This document shows positions 25,711-34,846 of a stretch of DNA of 64,000 bases, one piece after another. Below the pieces are notes generated by a model that did no database searches, had not been told where the DNA came from, and saw only the letters and a program-made list of their open reading frames with translations. Position numbers and translations under genes: made by a program. The stretch comes from Affinundibacterium baiyunense. GTDB taxonomy: Bacteria; Pseudomonadota; Gammaproteobacteria; Burkholderiales; Burkholderiaceae_D. The stretch lies in the NCBI RefSeq assembly GCF_018139645.1, contig NZ_JAGSPM010000004.1:310001-374000 (forward strand), in the 5' to 3' direction. The number at the start of each line of letters is the position of its first letter. Positions within the stretch are counted from its first letter, which is position 1.

Positions 25711-26937
25711 ATGGACATCGCAACAAAAATCAAAACTTGGGCCGGCAATAACCTACCTCTCATCTTCGCCATATTACGTTTCATCAAACCGAATCTTGTA
25801 CTTAAAGAATTTGCTTTGATCACTCGCTTTAGCGATGTGCAAGAAGCACTATCTCGTCCGAATGCGCTCGGCGTGACTTACGCAGAGAAGATGGAGAAAA
25901 TTACCGCTGGCAGTAACTTTTTTCTCGGGATGAACGACACCCCACAATACACCCGCGATGTATCCAATATGCGTTTAGTAATCCGGCGCGATGACCTAGC
26001 TCAAATCGTCGCCCCTATGGTCGAGCGATTTGCGGAACAGCTGGTGAACAAAACGGCTGGACAAATCGAGATGGTTAGTCAACTCAGTAGCATCGTTCCT
26101 TGCCAATTTAGTGCTGCATATTTGGGCGTTGCAGGGCCAAGTCAAATAGAACTATTCGACTGGACTAGCAGTATGTTCGCCTACTTGTTTTATCCCAATA
26201 ATCCCGCAGAAGTTGATCAAGCTGCACTCGCCAACAGCGTAAAAACTTGTGCCTATTTGGATCAACTCATTGCGCAAAGAAAACTAGCACTAACGCAAAA
26301 TACAGCATCAAATCAAATCAGCGACGATGTACTTAGTCGGTGTCTGCAATTGCAAGCAAGTGGCACGCCAGGCATGAGCGATCTGGAGATTCGTAACAAC
26401 TTGATTGGCATCATTATTGGTCTAATGCCGACCACTTCTAAATGCGCGGTCTTGGTCATCGACTATTTACTTGATCATCCCGCGTTACTTGCCGAGGCAC
26501 AAGCAGCAGCGCTACAAGACGATAATGAAAAACTCCGTAAGTTCGTGCTTGAGGCATTACGATTCAATAGCTTTGGCGCCGGAATTTTCCGTATCGCCAA
26601 TGAAGACTACGTGATCGCCAGTGGTAGTTTGCGCGCAAAGAAAATCAAAAAAGGCACTAAGGTCTTAGTCGCATTGCAATCAGCGATGTTGGATGGACGC
26701 GCACTCGATGATCCAAAATCTTTCCGACTCGATCGCCCTGATTATCATTACATGCACTTTGGTTATGGCATGCACACCTGCTTTGGTCAATACATCAATA
26801 TGGTGCAAATTCCCATGATTATCAAAGCCTTGCTTCGCAAAAAAAATCTACGCCGTGTACCTGGAGATGACGGCAAAGTTCGCTATCAAAATAGCTTCCC
26901 GACTAGTTTGCATTTGTCTTTCGATCAGGTGTCGTAA
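25711..26937 (+). CDS. Cytochrome P450 with atypical I-helix
   Basis: A 408-residue soluble P450. The heme-binding loop is intact, FGYGMHTCFG with Cys357, and the K-helix ExxR is Glu281-Arg284. The I-helix, however, reads IIIGLMPTTSKCAV at about 234-247, so the usual acid-alcohol pair (Asp/Glu-Thr) is replaced by Pro-Thr. The helix C region reads NDTPQYTRDVSNMRLV, without the common His. Loss of the acidic residue is seen in P450s that use peroxide or act as isomerases or dehydratases rather than mono-oxygenases, so ordinary oxygen activation is in doubt. No ferredoxin or reductase gene is nearby. AGGGAGATCACT precedes the ATG. It opens the plus-strand series that leads to the MNIO genes. Confidence 0.88.
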   Translation: MDIATKIKTWAGNNLPLIFAILRFIKPNLVLKEFALITRFSDVQEALSRPNALGVTYAEKMEKITAGSNFFLGMNDTPQYTRDVSNMRLVIRRDDLAQIVAPMVERFAEQLVNKTAGQIEMVSQLSSIVPCQFSAAYLGVAGPSQIELFDWTSSMFAYLFYPNNPAEVDQAALANSVKTCAYLDQLIAQRKLALTQNTASNQISDDVLSRCLQLQASGTPGMSDLEIRNNLIGIIIGLMPTTSKCAVLVIDYLLDHPALLAEAQAAALQDDNEKLRKFVLEALRFNSFGAGIFRIANEDYVIASGSLRAKKIKKGTKVLVALQSAMLDGRALDDPKSFRLDRPDYHYMHFGYGMHTCFGQYINMVQIPMIIKALLRKKNLRRVPGDDGKVRYQNSFPTSLHLSFDQVS

Positions 26938-27024
26938 GTGACTCAATAGATGTCGGCATACTCAATGCCAATCACTAAACCCGAATATTCATTAATCCTC
27001 ATCACAGATTGAGAGGTCGAGATT

Positions 27025-29385
27025 ATGCAAACCCAGCACCAACTTTCCCAAGAAGTGATTGAGGCCGAGCTGGAAGAAATCAATCAACGTCAATTCTTAG
27101 ACAATGACGGCAAGCTGTTATCACGTCATGAACAAGCCTTGATCGATTTTGATCGTATCTTGCTTGCACCTGAAAAACGCTCGGCAGTTCTGAATGAGGT
27201 GCTGGACGAAATTCACAACACCCAAGCGGCGTGGGATGCCGATCCTGATGTGGCACATCGAGGACTAGTTGGCCTAGCGTTTTCTGGTGGCGGCATACGA
27301 TCAGCGACGGTCAATTTAGGCGTGATACAAGGGCTACGAAAACTAGGCTTACTGAAAGCGGTCGACTATCTGTCTACGGTATCTGGTGGTGGCTACATTG
27401 CCTCTTGCTACAGCGCAGTACACGCGGTTGAAACGCAACAACAATTGGAACATGCAAATCTCACAAAAGCACAAACTGACACCAAATCACACACTGAGGT
27501 AAGTACAAGTCAACACGCTGAACAAGTCAAACAAATACGCGCCCATGAGGCCTTATTTGGACACCAGCCAGGCGTTCGAGAAAACGCTGTTTTTCGCCAT
27601 TTGCGCAATAATGCAAATTACATGGCCCCCGGCGGATTGATCGATGTATTACGTGTACCAAGCGTGTTCTTGCGCGGCATGTTTGTCAACTTCTTGATCG
27701 TTTTTCCAATATTGTTGGTGATGGCGGCAATCAGTGTTTTACTCATCTCTAACTCCTCAAACCCACGTCATCTAATTGCCTCATGGTTTGCTCATTTTCA
27801 TTTACCTATCATTGAAAACTTCGCCATCACGCTTGCGCTAATTTATGCAACGATAGCGATGTATCTGCTTTCGCCGCTCGCCAATTTGCTACTTGCATCA
27901 ATCAAACAAAAAAGGGAACTAACAACAGAAACTGAAAGTAAAAACGCGAATTGGCTTCGTCGCGACAAAGCAAGCAAAGTGTTAGGCTGGTGTATCGCTG
28001 CCATACTGAGCAGTTTCTTCATTGAGTTACAAGTCATCGCAATTCATCTGTACGGTACTGAAGTTGAAGGCCGATTTAGCTTTCAAACTTTAATTCTGTT
28101 CGGAAGCTTCTCTGCTTTCGGATTGAGTTATTTGGCGTCCAAGCTCTTGCCTAGCATCGCAAGTCTCGCATCACGACTAACCATCTATCTCTTGGGCTTG
28201 ATTGGGTTTACGGTGTTCTGGCTATTCTATCTGCATCTATGCAATGACTTACTGCATATAGCGCCCTCCCCGCTAGCTGAATTTGCATGGAAGAGTCCAA
28301 TCGGATTTTTCACTATTGCTTTGATTTTGTTCTTATTTAATCATTACACGGCGAACGTCAACTTTACTAGTTTTAGTTGCTTCTACCGAGATCGCTTAAG
28401 CAAAGCCTATATCTTTGGCTTAAACCGACAAGCAATGGTGCAACAAGCAGATGAACTAAAACTATCGGAATTAGATTCGACATTCGCTCCCTATCACTTG
28501 CTCAATTGCACCTTAAATCTGAATCGCACTAGTCAAGCCTACTGCGATGACCGACGTGGTGACTTTTTCTTCTTCAGTAAGCGCTACGTGGGTAGCGTCA
28601 GCACCTCTTACTGCCGCACCGAAGAATTAGAGAAACAAAATTCTGACCTCAACTTAGCCACCGCAATGGCCATATCGGCAGCGGCAGTCGCGCCAAATCT
28701 TGGAAAGAGCACTATTAAGCCATTAGTATTCATCTTGGGCATGCTCAATATTCGCTACGACTATTGGTTGGCAAATCCCACTTGGATTAAGCACAAACGA
28801 GTAGTCAAAAACCGTCCAGGTCCAAATTACTTTCTGCGCGAACTAACTAGTAACTTAACTGCCGACTCCCCGTATATCAATTTGTCCGATGGTGGTCATA
28901 TCGAAAATTTAGGGATCTATGAATTAATAAGGCGAGAATGTAGGCTGATCATCGCTGCCGATAGTGAGGAAGATTTAGGCCTGACTTTTTCTAGTCTTGC
29001 AGATGTCATTCGTTTGGTGCAAATCGATTTCGGTGTAATCATCGTGATGCAAGGATTAGACAAGATTCGTAATGGTCAACAGCACTATGCGATTGGCAGT
29101 ATTTATTATCGCAATGAAAAAGTGGGTAAATTAATTTACCTAAAAACCTCCTTGTTGGGTGACTTTAGCTTGCGAGATAGCTTATCGGATGAAGCCTATT
29201 TATCCTCACATTTGCGCAGCGATAATTTTGCCTTTGATCACAATCCGTATATCGCGCATTACAAAATGCAAGACCCCGCATTTCCACATCAATCTTCAGC
29301 AAATCAGTTTTATGACGAAACTCAATTCGAATGCTATCGCTCTTTGGGATTTCAAATCGCTACCGAATCGCTAGGAAGACGCTGA
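27025..29385 (+). CDS. Patatin-like phospholipase with membrane domain
   Basis: A 786-residue protein. The patatin catalytic parts are split: the oxyanion loop GLAFSGGGIRSATVNLG (about 85-101) and nucleophile Ser in TVSGGGYIAS (about 119-128) lie at the N-terminus, while the catalytic Asp is in NLSDGGHIENLGIYEL near residue 630. Between them sit about six membrane helices (roughly 215-440). The active site faces the cytoplasm if the N-terminus is inside. The expected reaction is lipid acyl hydrolysis. It starts 87 bases after the P450 gene, with GAGAGG upstream of the ATG, and is probably cotranscribed. Residues 130-195 form a polar insertion rich in Gln, His and Thr. Confidence 0.85.
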   Translation: MQTQHQLSQEVIEAELEEINQRQFLDNDGKLLSRHEQALIDFDRILLAPEKRSAVLNEVLDEIHNTQAAWDADPDVAHRGLVGLAFSGGGIRSATVNLGVIQGLRKLGLLKAVDYLSTVSGGGYIASCYSAVHAVETQQQLEHANLTKAQTDTKSHTEVSTSQHAEQVKQIRAHEALFGHQPGVRENAVFRHLRNNANYMAPGGLIDVLRVPSVFLRGMFVNFLIVFPILLVMAAISVLLISNSSNPRHLIASWFAHFHLPIIENFAITLALIYATIAMYLLSPLANLLLASIKQKRELTTETESKNANWLRRDKASKVLGWCIAAILSSFFIELQVIAIHLYGTEVEGRFSFQTLILFGSFSAFGLSYLASKLLPSIASLASRLTIYLLGLIGFTVFWLFYLHLCNDLLHIAPSPLAEFAWKSPIGFFTIALILFLFNHYTANVNFTSFSCFYRDRLSKAYIFGLNRQAMVQQADELKLSELDSTFAPYHLLNCTLNLNRTSQAYCDDRRGDFFFFSKRYVGSVSTSYCRTEELEKQNSDLNLATAMAISAAAVAPNLGKSTIKPLVFILGMLNIRYDYWLANPTWIKHKRVVKNRPGPNYFLRELTSNLTADSPYINLSDGGHIENLGIYELIRRECRLIIAADSEEDLGLTFSSLADVIRLVQIDFGVIIVMQGLDKIRNGQQHYAIGSIYYRNEKVGKLIYLKTSLLGDFSLRDSLSDEAYLSSHLRSDNFAFDHNPYIAHYKMQDPAFPHQSSANQFYDETQFECYRSLGFQIATESLGRR

Positions 29386-29472
29386 TGCGAATTTGAATCA
29401 CTAATAGCAATTCCATATAGCGCCACCTGAGGCCTTCACTTCTTCACTCAGCTCTATTCTTTAAGCGCATTC

Positions 29473-29500
29473 ACACGTAATCATCCTTTTGATTACGTGT
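29473..29500. other. Perfect inverted repeat before the lectin-like gene
   Basis: ACACGTAATC and GATTACGTGT form a 10-base perfect stem with an 8-base loop, without an adjacent T run on either strand. It lies in the 301-base gap between the patatin-like and lectin-like genes, about 190 bases before the next start. It may be an operator or an RNA processing site; I see no gene in the gap. Confidence 0.45.
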
Positions 29501-29686
29501 AATGCAAAAAAACTACTCTCTTAAAATCAGGCTCTTGCCACTGACAAAAGCCCATCCATATCTGGTAATTCTGTTTGGCATAAAAAATGCTAAAGCATCT
29601 ACACCAGCCGATTTTGCTTCTCATTCAATCATAAAATAAATCGGCAAATTTGACTTTTTATCGGGTAAAAAAACGGGGGTGCCTCA

Positions 29687-31030
29687 ATGCCAAATCAACG
29701 TATTGTGGTGCAAGCGACACAAGCTTGGACCGATACTGGAATCATGATTTCAGCAGATAACGCCGTCACAATCAGTTTTCAAACAGGTGCGTGGACTGCC
29801 GATCCGCAGACCAACCAGCAGCAACTTTATGGCCCCGCTGGCGACTCACAAATTATTGTCCCACCGACCCAAACACAGTATCCTTTGGTCGGTGCACCAA
29901 TGGGCGCCTTAGTTGGACGAATTGGCGACAATCCGGTATTTCTAATTGGTGCAGGTCCGACAGAAGTACCTCGCGGCCAGACAGGTTCTTTGTCTTTGTG
30001 TATCAACGATGATATTCACGCGGTGTACGGTCCAGGGCTTGCCGACAACCGAGGTCAAATTACTGTCTTCATTTATCACAGCAACACAATACCCATTCTT
30101 ACCCGCAGTATCATCAACGAACCAGCACAAACATCACCAGCGGCGCCAACGTCTAGTTTAGGCCCACTCGAATATTTAATTGGCACATGGACGAATAAAC
30201 TCACTGATACAGACGATCTGCCCTACTCATACAATGTCATGCCCTTGCCTCAGCTTGATCCTAGTTCACCAACGGGCTACATACTGAAAAATTTTGCCTA
30301 CTACGAAGAACTGAGCTTCAGCGCAATTCATGGCAGTGCAGCAAATCGTGGTGGAATCGGTACACAAAACTGCAATGTCTTATTCTATGAACAGCGTGTC
30401 TATTTCGCCGAAGGTCCGAATAAGAATGCTTTAGTACATGCAGAAAACGGGTCACTACTCTTTATCAACGATCAGCTTCAACTGCTTGGCCCTTACGGTA
30501 ATGGTAATCAAGCAGGATTAGGAAATCAAACCGTCAAAGACAGCGTCGCGCCCTCGCAGCAGTTTAATATTATCAAGCAAATATCGGTACCACATGGCAA
30601 TTCCATCTTAGCTGCGGGTAGCTATCAACAGCAGTCTGGTGCGCCATCGATTCCTGTCGTATCAAGCTTGCCAGAAGGTGTCGATACACAGCAATACACA
30701 CAAATTGATCCTATTTCCAATCCCAATCCAAGCTACACACGCAATCCCAATCAAGCGCTCGCCGATGCCTTACTTGCTGCGCCAGTAACGACATTCCTTA
30801 CATTAAATGTCAGCAGCAAGAACGGCGGCGGAGGTGTCACTAACATAGGCTTTGAACAGCAGCATGCGCAAGTCGAATCTTACCAATGTACCTACTGGTT
30901 AGAAGCCTTAAATGAAGCAACAGAATTCACTCAACTCCAATACTCACAAACCATCATGATGCGCTTACCGATCGGTGAGCAATTCATTCTTTTTCCACAT
31001 ATAACGACGAACACCTTAAGCAAAATGTAG
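29687..31030 (+). CDS. LecA-like lectin domain fused to a possible beta-barrel domain
   Basis: A 447-residue protein without a signal peptide. Residues 1-137 match the PA-I (LecA) galactose-binding lectin pattern: VVVQATQAWTDTGIMIS, a YGPAGDSQ segment, GALVGRIGDNPVFLIGAG, SLSLCINDD and DNRGQITVFI. In LecA, Asp and Asn residues of the last two strands bind calcium and sugar; equivalents (NDD, ADN) are present. After a Pro/Ala linker, residues 158-447 begin LEYLIGTWTNKL, recalling heme-binding nitrobindin or lipocalin-like barrels, but this is a weak resemblance. GGGGGTG precedes the ATG. It is 71 bases before the ferritin-like gene. A sugar- or glycolipid-binding role within this cluster is inference. 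Confidence 0.68.
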   Translation: MPNQRIVVQATQAWTDTGIMISADNAVTISFQTGAWTADPQTNQQQLYGPAGDSQIIVPPTQTQYPLVGAPMGALVGRIGDNPVFLIGAGPTEVPRGQTGSLSLCINDDIHAVYGPGLADNRGQITVFIYHSNTIPILTRSIINEPAQTSPAAPTSSLGPLEYLIGTWTNKLTDTDDLPYSYNVMPLPQLDPSSPTGYILKNFAYYEELSFSAIHGSAANRGGIGTQNCNVLFYEQRVYFAEGPNKNALVHAENGSLLFINDQLQLLGPYGNGNQAGLGNQTVKDSVAPSQQFNIIKQISVPHGNSILAAGSYQQQSGAPSIPVVSSLPEGVDTQQYTQIDPISNPNPSYTRNPNQALADALLAAPVTTFLTLNVSSKNGGGGVTNIGFEQQHAQVESYQCTYWLEALNEATEFTQLQYSQTIMMRLPIGEQFILFPHITTNTLSKM

Positions 31031-31101
31031 CCAATACATCACTCAATTTTCGCACTTACCTATGCCACTCACTCCCCTGACTTTTATAGAAAGGCTCTAC
31101 G

Positions 31102-32781
31102 ATGTCTTCTAAACCAATTCATAATGCTCAGCAATTTCCTGCCGACCGATCCGCCTTGCATCAGTTATTGCAACTCGCCGTCGAGGTTGAGCTGTTTACG
31201 ATCCCGCTCTATATGTCTTCACTGTATTCTATTCGTGGCATGTATATGAGTTCGTCTAGCAGTCAAGCCTTGTGGCCAGGCATAAAGCCAAACCCCAATG
31301 TAAGTAGCGCAAATCAGTATGCATACAATGCTATCTTCAGTGTCTACATTCAAGAAATGCTGCATTTACAGTTGGCAAGCAATTTATGTACTGCCGTGGG
31401 ACTAACTCCTCAATTTCCGGCTCTCGATTACACCAAGTTTGGCACAACAATCCCCTGCATTGGCGACTTAAGAAAGGTCAAAGGGTATGAGGATGTCGAA
31501 GTAAGATTGGGGCCATTAGATCGCAACCAAATCAAGCTATTTCTAGCGATCGAAATGCCTGACTGGGAAGCAAACGACGATGCTCATTTACGCCCTACTA
31601 CCCCATTTCCTACGGATGCTAGTGGCAAACCGGTAATCCCATCGGAATTTGGCTCAATTGGGCACCTCTACCACTGCATTCAGCAGTACTTTGATATTGT
31701 CTATGACGACAAAACGACTTTATGGGAAAAACTATTTACAGCAAATTCCGTACAAGTGGATATGTTTAATTTTAAATCCGCGAGCGCGCAACATCCCAGC
31801 AGAGAATATCCACATTTTCCGGTGACCATTGCCAGTGATGCGACTGCAAAGCAAGCACGTAAGACCGCACAAGAAATGATTACTGCGATTCTTGATCAAG
31901 GTGAAGGTGCGCAAGCTAATTCCGTAGTCCCTAGTCGATTTGTACCTGCCGAACAAAAGATGGAGAAAGACGAGAGCAAGGGAAACGCGGTAGTTCGCGC
32001 ACAATGGGATAAACAAAGCCACTATGATCGCTTCGCGCTAGTTGCGTCTTGGTTAGACATGATAGAAACTTGGCCGACCTGGTTGGCGTCACGTCCGAAA
32101 GCTGGGGCCTGGACAGCAAATGACTTATTAATGGAGCCTAGCCAAGCCACGCCAGCTGAATTCGAAGCTGCTCAAGCACGTGCCTTAGCAATGAACGATC
32201 CCACTACTCCACCTGAAATTGACAATGCACTAAGCCATAGCTACTGCAATCTTCTTGCGGCAATTGAATCGAGCTGGAGCGATGCAAAAATTAGCTTCCC
32301 CGCTGCAGCTATGCAAGCTTTATCAACCCGTGTTGCTACGGTATGGGCAACTGGTGGCTCACCTAGTTTTACTCCTGTTACACCGACTGTGATTAGCAAC
32401 AACGCACATGCATGCCAGGGACTTGATCCAAACTCACCAGGAACGAATAGCTGCGCCAATGCTGTTATTCATACCTGTGCTGGATCGAATAGTTGCGCCA
32501 ACCAAGGCGGGTGTGGGTACCCTCCGAGTCAAAGCTTGCCTGATTTCAATTCAGCAGCGGGCAATGGAGGCTGTGGTGCGCCGATTCCTGATGCACAAAT
32601 TTTTCACAGTACAAATCCAGCGATTTCTGTCGAGGGCGTTAATATTGGGGCGAGCAATGGCCAAAGTGTCTATGACACGGCCTGGCAAGTGTTTCAAGCC
32701 CGATTTGCATCCAATCCCGCAATAAAGGCAGCACAGAAACCCAAACCCAACAATTTGCGTATTGTTCTACCACCAAGTTAA
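31102..32781 (+). CDS. VioB-like ferritin-fold protein with cysteine-rich C-terminal segment
   Basis: A 559-residue protein. Residues about 15-320 match the ferritin-like domain called iminophenyl-pyruvate dimer synthase, known from VioB of violacein synthesis: possible metal ligands are Glu28/Glu30 in VEVELFTIPLY, Glu85 and His88 in YIQEMLHLQLASN, His188 in SIGHLYH and His307 in SHYDRF. A helical region runs to about 415. Residues 436-492 then hold six cysteines in CxG/NSC/GGCG patterns: C438, C451, C459, C465, C471 and C491, with NSCAN twice and GGCG twice. About 67 residues follow. This segment resembles cysteine-rich substrates of MNIO enzymes, and an MNIO gene follows 88 bases on. I infer that the tail is modified by it. 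AAAGG precedes the ATG. No other violacein genes are present. Confidence 0.75.
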   Translation: MSSKPIHNAQQFPADRSALHQLLQLAVEVELFTIPLYMSSLYSIRGMYMSSSSSQALWPGIKPNPNVSSANQYAYNAIFSVYIQEMLHLQLASNLCTAVGLTPQFPALDYTKFGTTIPCIGDLRKVKGYEDVEVRLGPLDRNQIKLFLAIEMPDWEANDDAHLRPTTPFPTDASGKPVIPSEFGSIGHLYHCIQQYFDIVYDDKTTLWEKLFTANSVQVDMFNFKSASAQHPSREYPHFPVTIASDATAKQARKTAQEMITAILDQGEGAQANSVVPSRFVPAEQKMEKDESKGNAVVRAQWDKQSHYDRFALVASWLDMIETWPTWLASRPKAGAWTANDLLMEPSQATPAEFEAAQARALAMNDPTTPPEIDNALSHSYCNLLAAIESSWSDAKISFPAAAMQALSTRVATVWATGGSPSFTPVTPTVISNNAHACQGLDPNSPGTNSCANAVIHTCAGSNSCANQGGCGYPPSQSLPDFNSAAGNGGCGAPIPDAQIFHSTNPAISVEGVNIGASNGQSVYDTAWQVFQARFASNPAIKAAQKPKPNNLRIVLPPS

Positions 32782-32869
32782 GTTTTCAATTTTATGACAA
32801 GAGACTTTTGTATATCTACCTTTCCGTTGATCGTGTAAAAGTCTCTGCAATCCAAGGACCAGTCTATAC

Positions 32870-33817
32870 ATGCAAGACCCATTCAATCAATCGCGTTCAA
32901 TTGAACACCGCTTGCCCAATCTTGGATATGGGATTGGACTACGTCCTTGTCACACGCAAGACCTACTGCGATATCAAGCTGGGGAAAAAATCGGCGATCA
33001 CTTTGCACCAGATTGGTTGGAGGTCATCACGGAAAATGTAATGGATGATCATGGCGTCAACCGTCGGGTACTGCATCAAATTGCAGAAAGCTATCCCCTT
33101 GTGTTTCACGGTGTTTCACTCTCGGTCGGTAGCAGCGAGGCCCTCAATATCGGCTATCTGAATAAATTAAAGCAACTATGCGCAGAGTTCTCGCCAGTGT
33201 GGATTTCTGACCATTTATGTTGGACTAGCTTCGGCGGTATCAATAGTCACGACCTACTACCTATGCCCTTACATCAACACAGTTTGAGTCACCTTATTGC
33301 CAGGGTAAATCAGATTCAAGACTTTTTGGGACGCCGCCTAATTTTAGAGAATCCGAGTAGTTATCTACATTACCTTGATTCAGATATGCTGGAGTGGGAG
33401 TTCCTTAATTCACTGTGCGATGCGACCGGTGCAGGCATACTATTAGACATCAACAATATTTACGTCTCGGCATTCAACTTAGGCTTTAACGCAAACGACT
33501 ACATTCAAGGTATCACCCCCGACCATGTCGTTCAAATTCACCTCGCAGGCCCACAACACTGTGGTACCCACATCATCGATACGCACGATAGTCCTGTACC
33601 TGAGGTAGTCTGGCAACTTTACACACAACTGATACGCAGAACAGGGCCTATCAGTTGTCTATTAGAATGGGATGCAAATATTCCAGAATTTCACATTCTT
33701 CTGAGTGAACTTGCAAAAGCGAGGGATGTATTTCCAATTTCAAAATCGAACACAAAAATCGAGGCGGCTGTAACGATAGCAAGGCACGATAAATTCTCTA
33801 TGAGAATTGCAGTATGA
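32870..33817 (+). CDS. DUF692 multinuclear non-heme iron oxidase (MNIO)
   Basis: A 315-residue TIM-barrel enzyme of the MNIO family (MbnB, TglH, BufB and relatives). Conserved metal-binding stations are visible: His80 in FHGVSLS, Asp114-His115 in SDHLCW, Glu160 in ENPSSY, Asp193 in LLDINN, His224 in IHLAG, Asp237 and His239 in DTHD, and Glu266 in LEWD. Known members oxidise cysteine residues of ribosomal peptides, forming oxazolone-thioamide, thiooxazole or related groups. The gene overlaps the DUF2063 partner gene by 4 bases (ATGA), the usual arrangement. No short precursor peptide gene is seen, and the adjacent cysteine-rich ferritin-like protein is the best candidate substrate. About 30 C-terminal residues extend beyond the core. 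Confidence 0.9.
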   Translation: MQDPFNQSRSIEHRLPNLGYGIGLRPCHTQDLLRYQAGEKIGDHFAPDWLEVITENVMDDHGVNRRVLHQIAESYPLVFHGVSLSVGSSEALNIGYLNKLKQLCAEFSPVWISDHLCWTSFGGINSHDLLPMPLHQHSLSHLIARVNQIQDFLGRRLILENPSSYLHYLDSDMLEWEFLNSLCDATGAGILLDINNIYVSAFNLGFNANDYIQGITPDHVVQIHLAGPQHCGTHIIDTHDSPVPEVVWQLYTQLIRRTGPISCLLEWDANIPEFHILLSELAKARDVFPISKSNTKIEAAVTIARHDKFSMRIAV

Positions 33818-34704
33818 ACCAGCAAATTGCGCAACTACAAGAACAAATATTGAAGCATATCACTGGCGTTTCTAGCACTACCATTGATACAAATTCCCTT
33901 ACAGCTTCCGCATTTTCAACTAGTTCGATTCAAACAATAGAAAATGGGGTTGATCACTTACTACGACCTAACGCACACTTACCCCCAGCCCAAGCACTCG
34001 CAATTTACCAACGTGCCTATATTGCTCGCTTACTGGAGTGCCTGCGCGCAGATTATCCTGTTTTGAGACAGTATTTAGGAACTCAACTATTCGATCATTT
34101 TGCGACCGAATATATCCAGGCTTTTCCTCCAACATCATATAGTCTGTTCGACTTAGGCAAAAATTTTTCAGATCACTTAGAACAAAGTTGTCCTGATCTT
34201 GCCTCATTTAATCAGCAAGATAAAGTAACTCACCAGTTACCAATACAAATCGCGGTAGCAGAACGGCTACGAATTCGCGCGGCACGTGCAATTGGTCTAG
34301 AACAACGCCAACTAATCGAACCCAACTACCACAACCTTCAGCATGCGAAGGCAATCGCATTATCTATTTCAGATGCTTGTGGCTTGATGTCTGCGCATCC
34401 AGCTTTACTCGATATTTTAAGCGGTGAAAATCGTGAACGAGATTATGTCAACATAGATCGCATCTATCTTGCGATCAGTCGTAGTAACTACCGAATCCGC
34501 ACAGACATCCTTCAAATATGGCAGTATCATTTTCTACATTTACTTGCGCAATCAACACAAACGCCGATTTTGCTAGAGGATCTAGTCATGCACACAAGCA
34601 AGGAATCTAACCTTGATGCTGAGACGATTTATGCACATCTTTCACTTTGGTTACCAATTGCCATTAGCAGAGCGTATTTATACGTCGAATTTGTTGATAC
34701 TTAA
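33814..34704 (+). CDS. DUF2063 MNIO-partner protein (HvfC/BufC/MbnC-like)
   Basis: A 296-residue protein. The DUF2063 domain lies at about 48-150, with LPPAQALAIYQRAYIARLLECLRADYPVLRQYLG as its core, followed by helices and a C-terminal winged-helix-like part (about 225-290). The domain was once called DNA-binding, but in RiPP clusters these proteins pair with DUF692 enzymes and help bind the substrate peptide. The start overlaps the MNIO stop (ATGA), so translation is probably coupled. The first 45 residues are Ser/Thr-rich and look disordered. It is the last gene of the plus-strand series; a 142-base gap follows. Confidence 0.85.
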   Translation: MNQQIAQLQEQILKHITGVSSTTIDTNSLTASAFSTSSIQTIENGVDHLLRPNAHLPPAQALAIYQRAYIARLLECLRADYPVLRQYLGTQLFDHFATEYIQAFPPTSYSLFDLGKNFSDHLEQSCPDLASFNQQDKVTHQLPIQIAVAERLRIRAARAIGLEQRQLIEPNYHNLQHAKAIALSISDACGLMSAHPALLDILSGENRERDYVNIDRIYLAISRSNYRIRTDILQIWQYHFLHLLAQSTQTPILLEDLVMHTSKESNLDAETIYAHLSLWLPIAISRAYLYVEFVDT

Positions 34705-34846
34705 AAGATTGAATATCTCTACCAACTTAGAACTTTCTTACAAATGATCGCTTAGGCACGTCCGAACAAACAATTGAGAAAAACAAGATTATTCAATGCT
34801 ATGATGCATGTACGTTTTTTTCAGTTGAACTCACATTTGAACTTTC

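Noticed and set aside
31102-32781. Assignment of the ferritin-like protein as true VioB of a violacein pathway
   Set aside because: No vioA, vioC, vioD or vioE homologue is present in the window, and the cysteine-rich tail is foreign to VioB.
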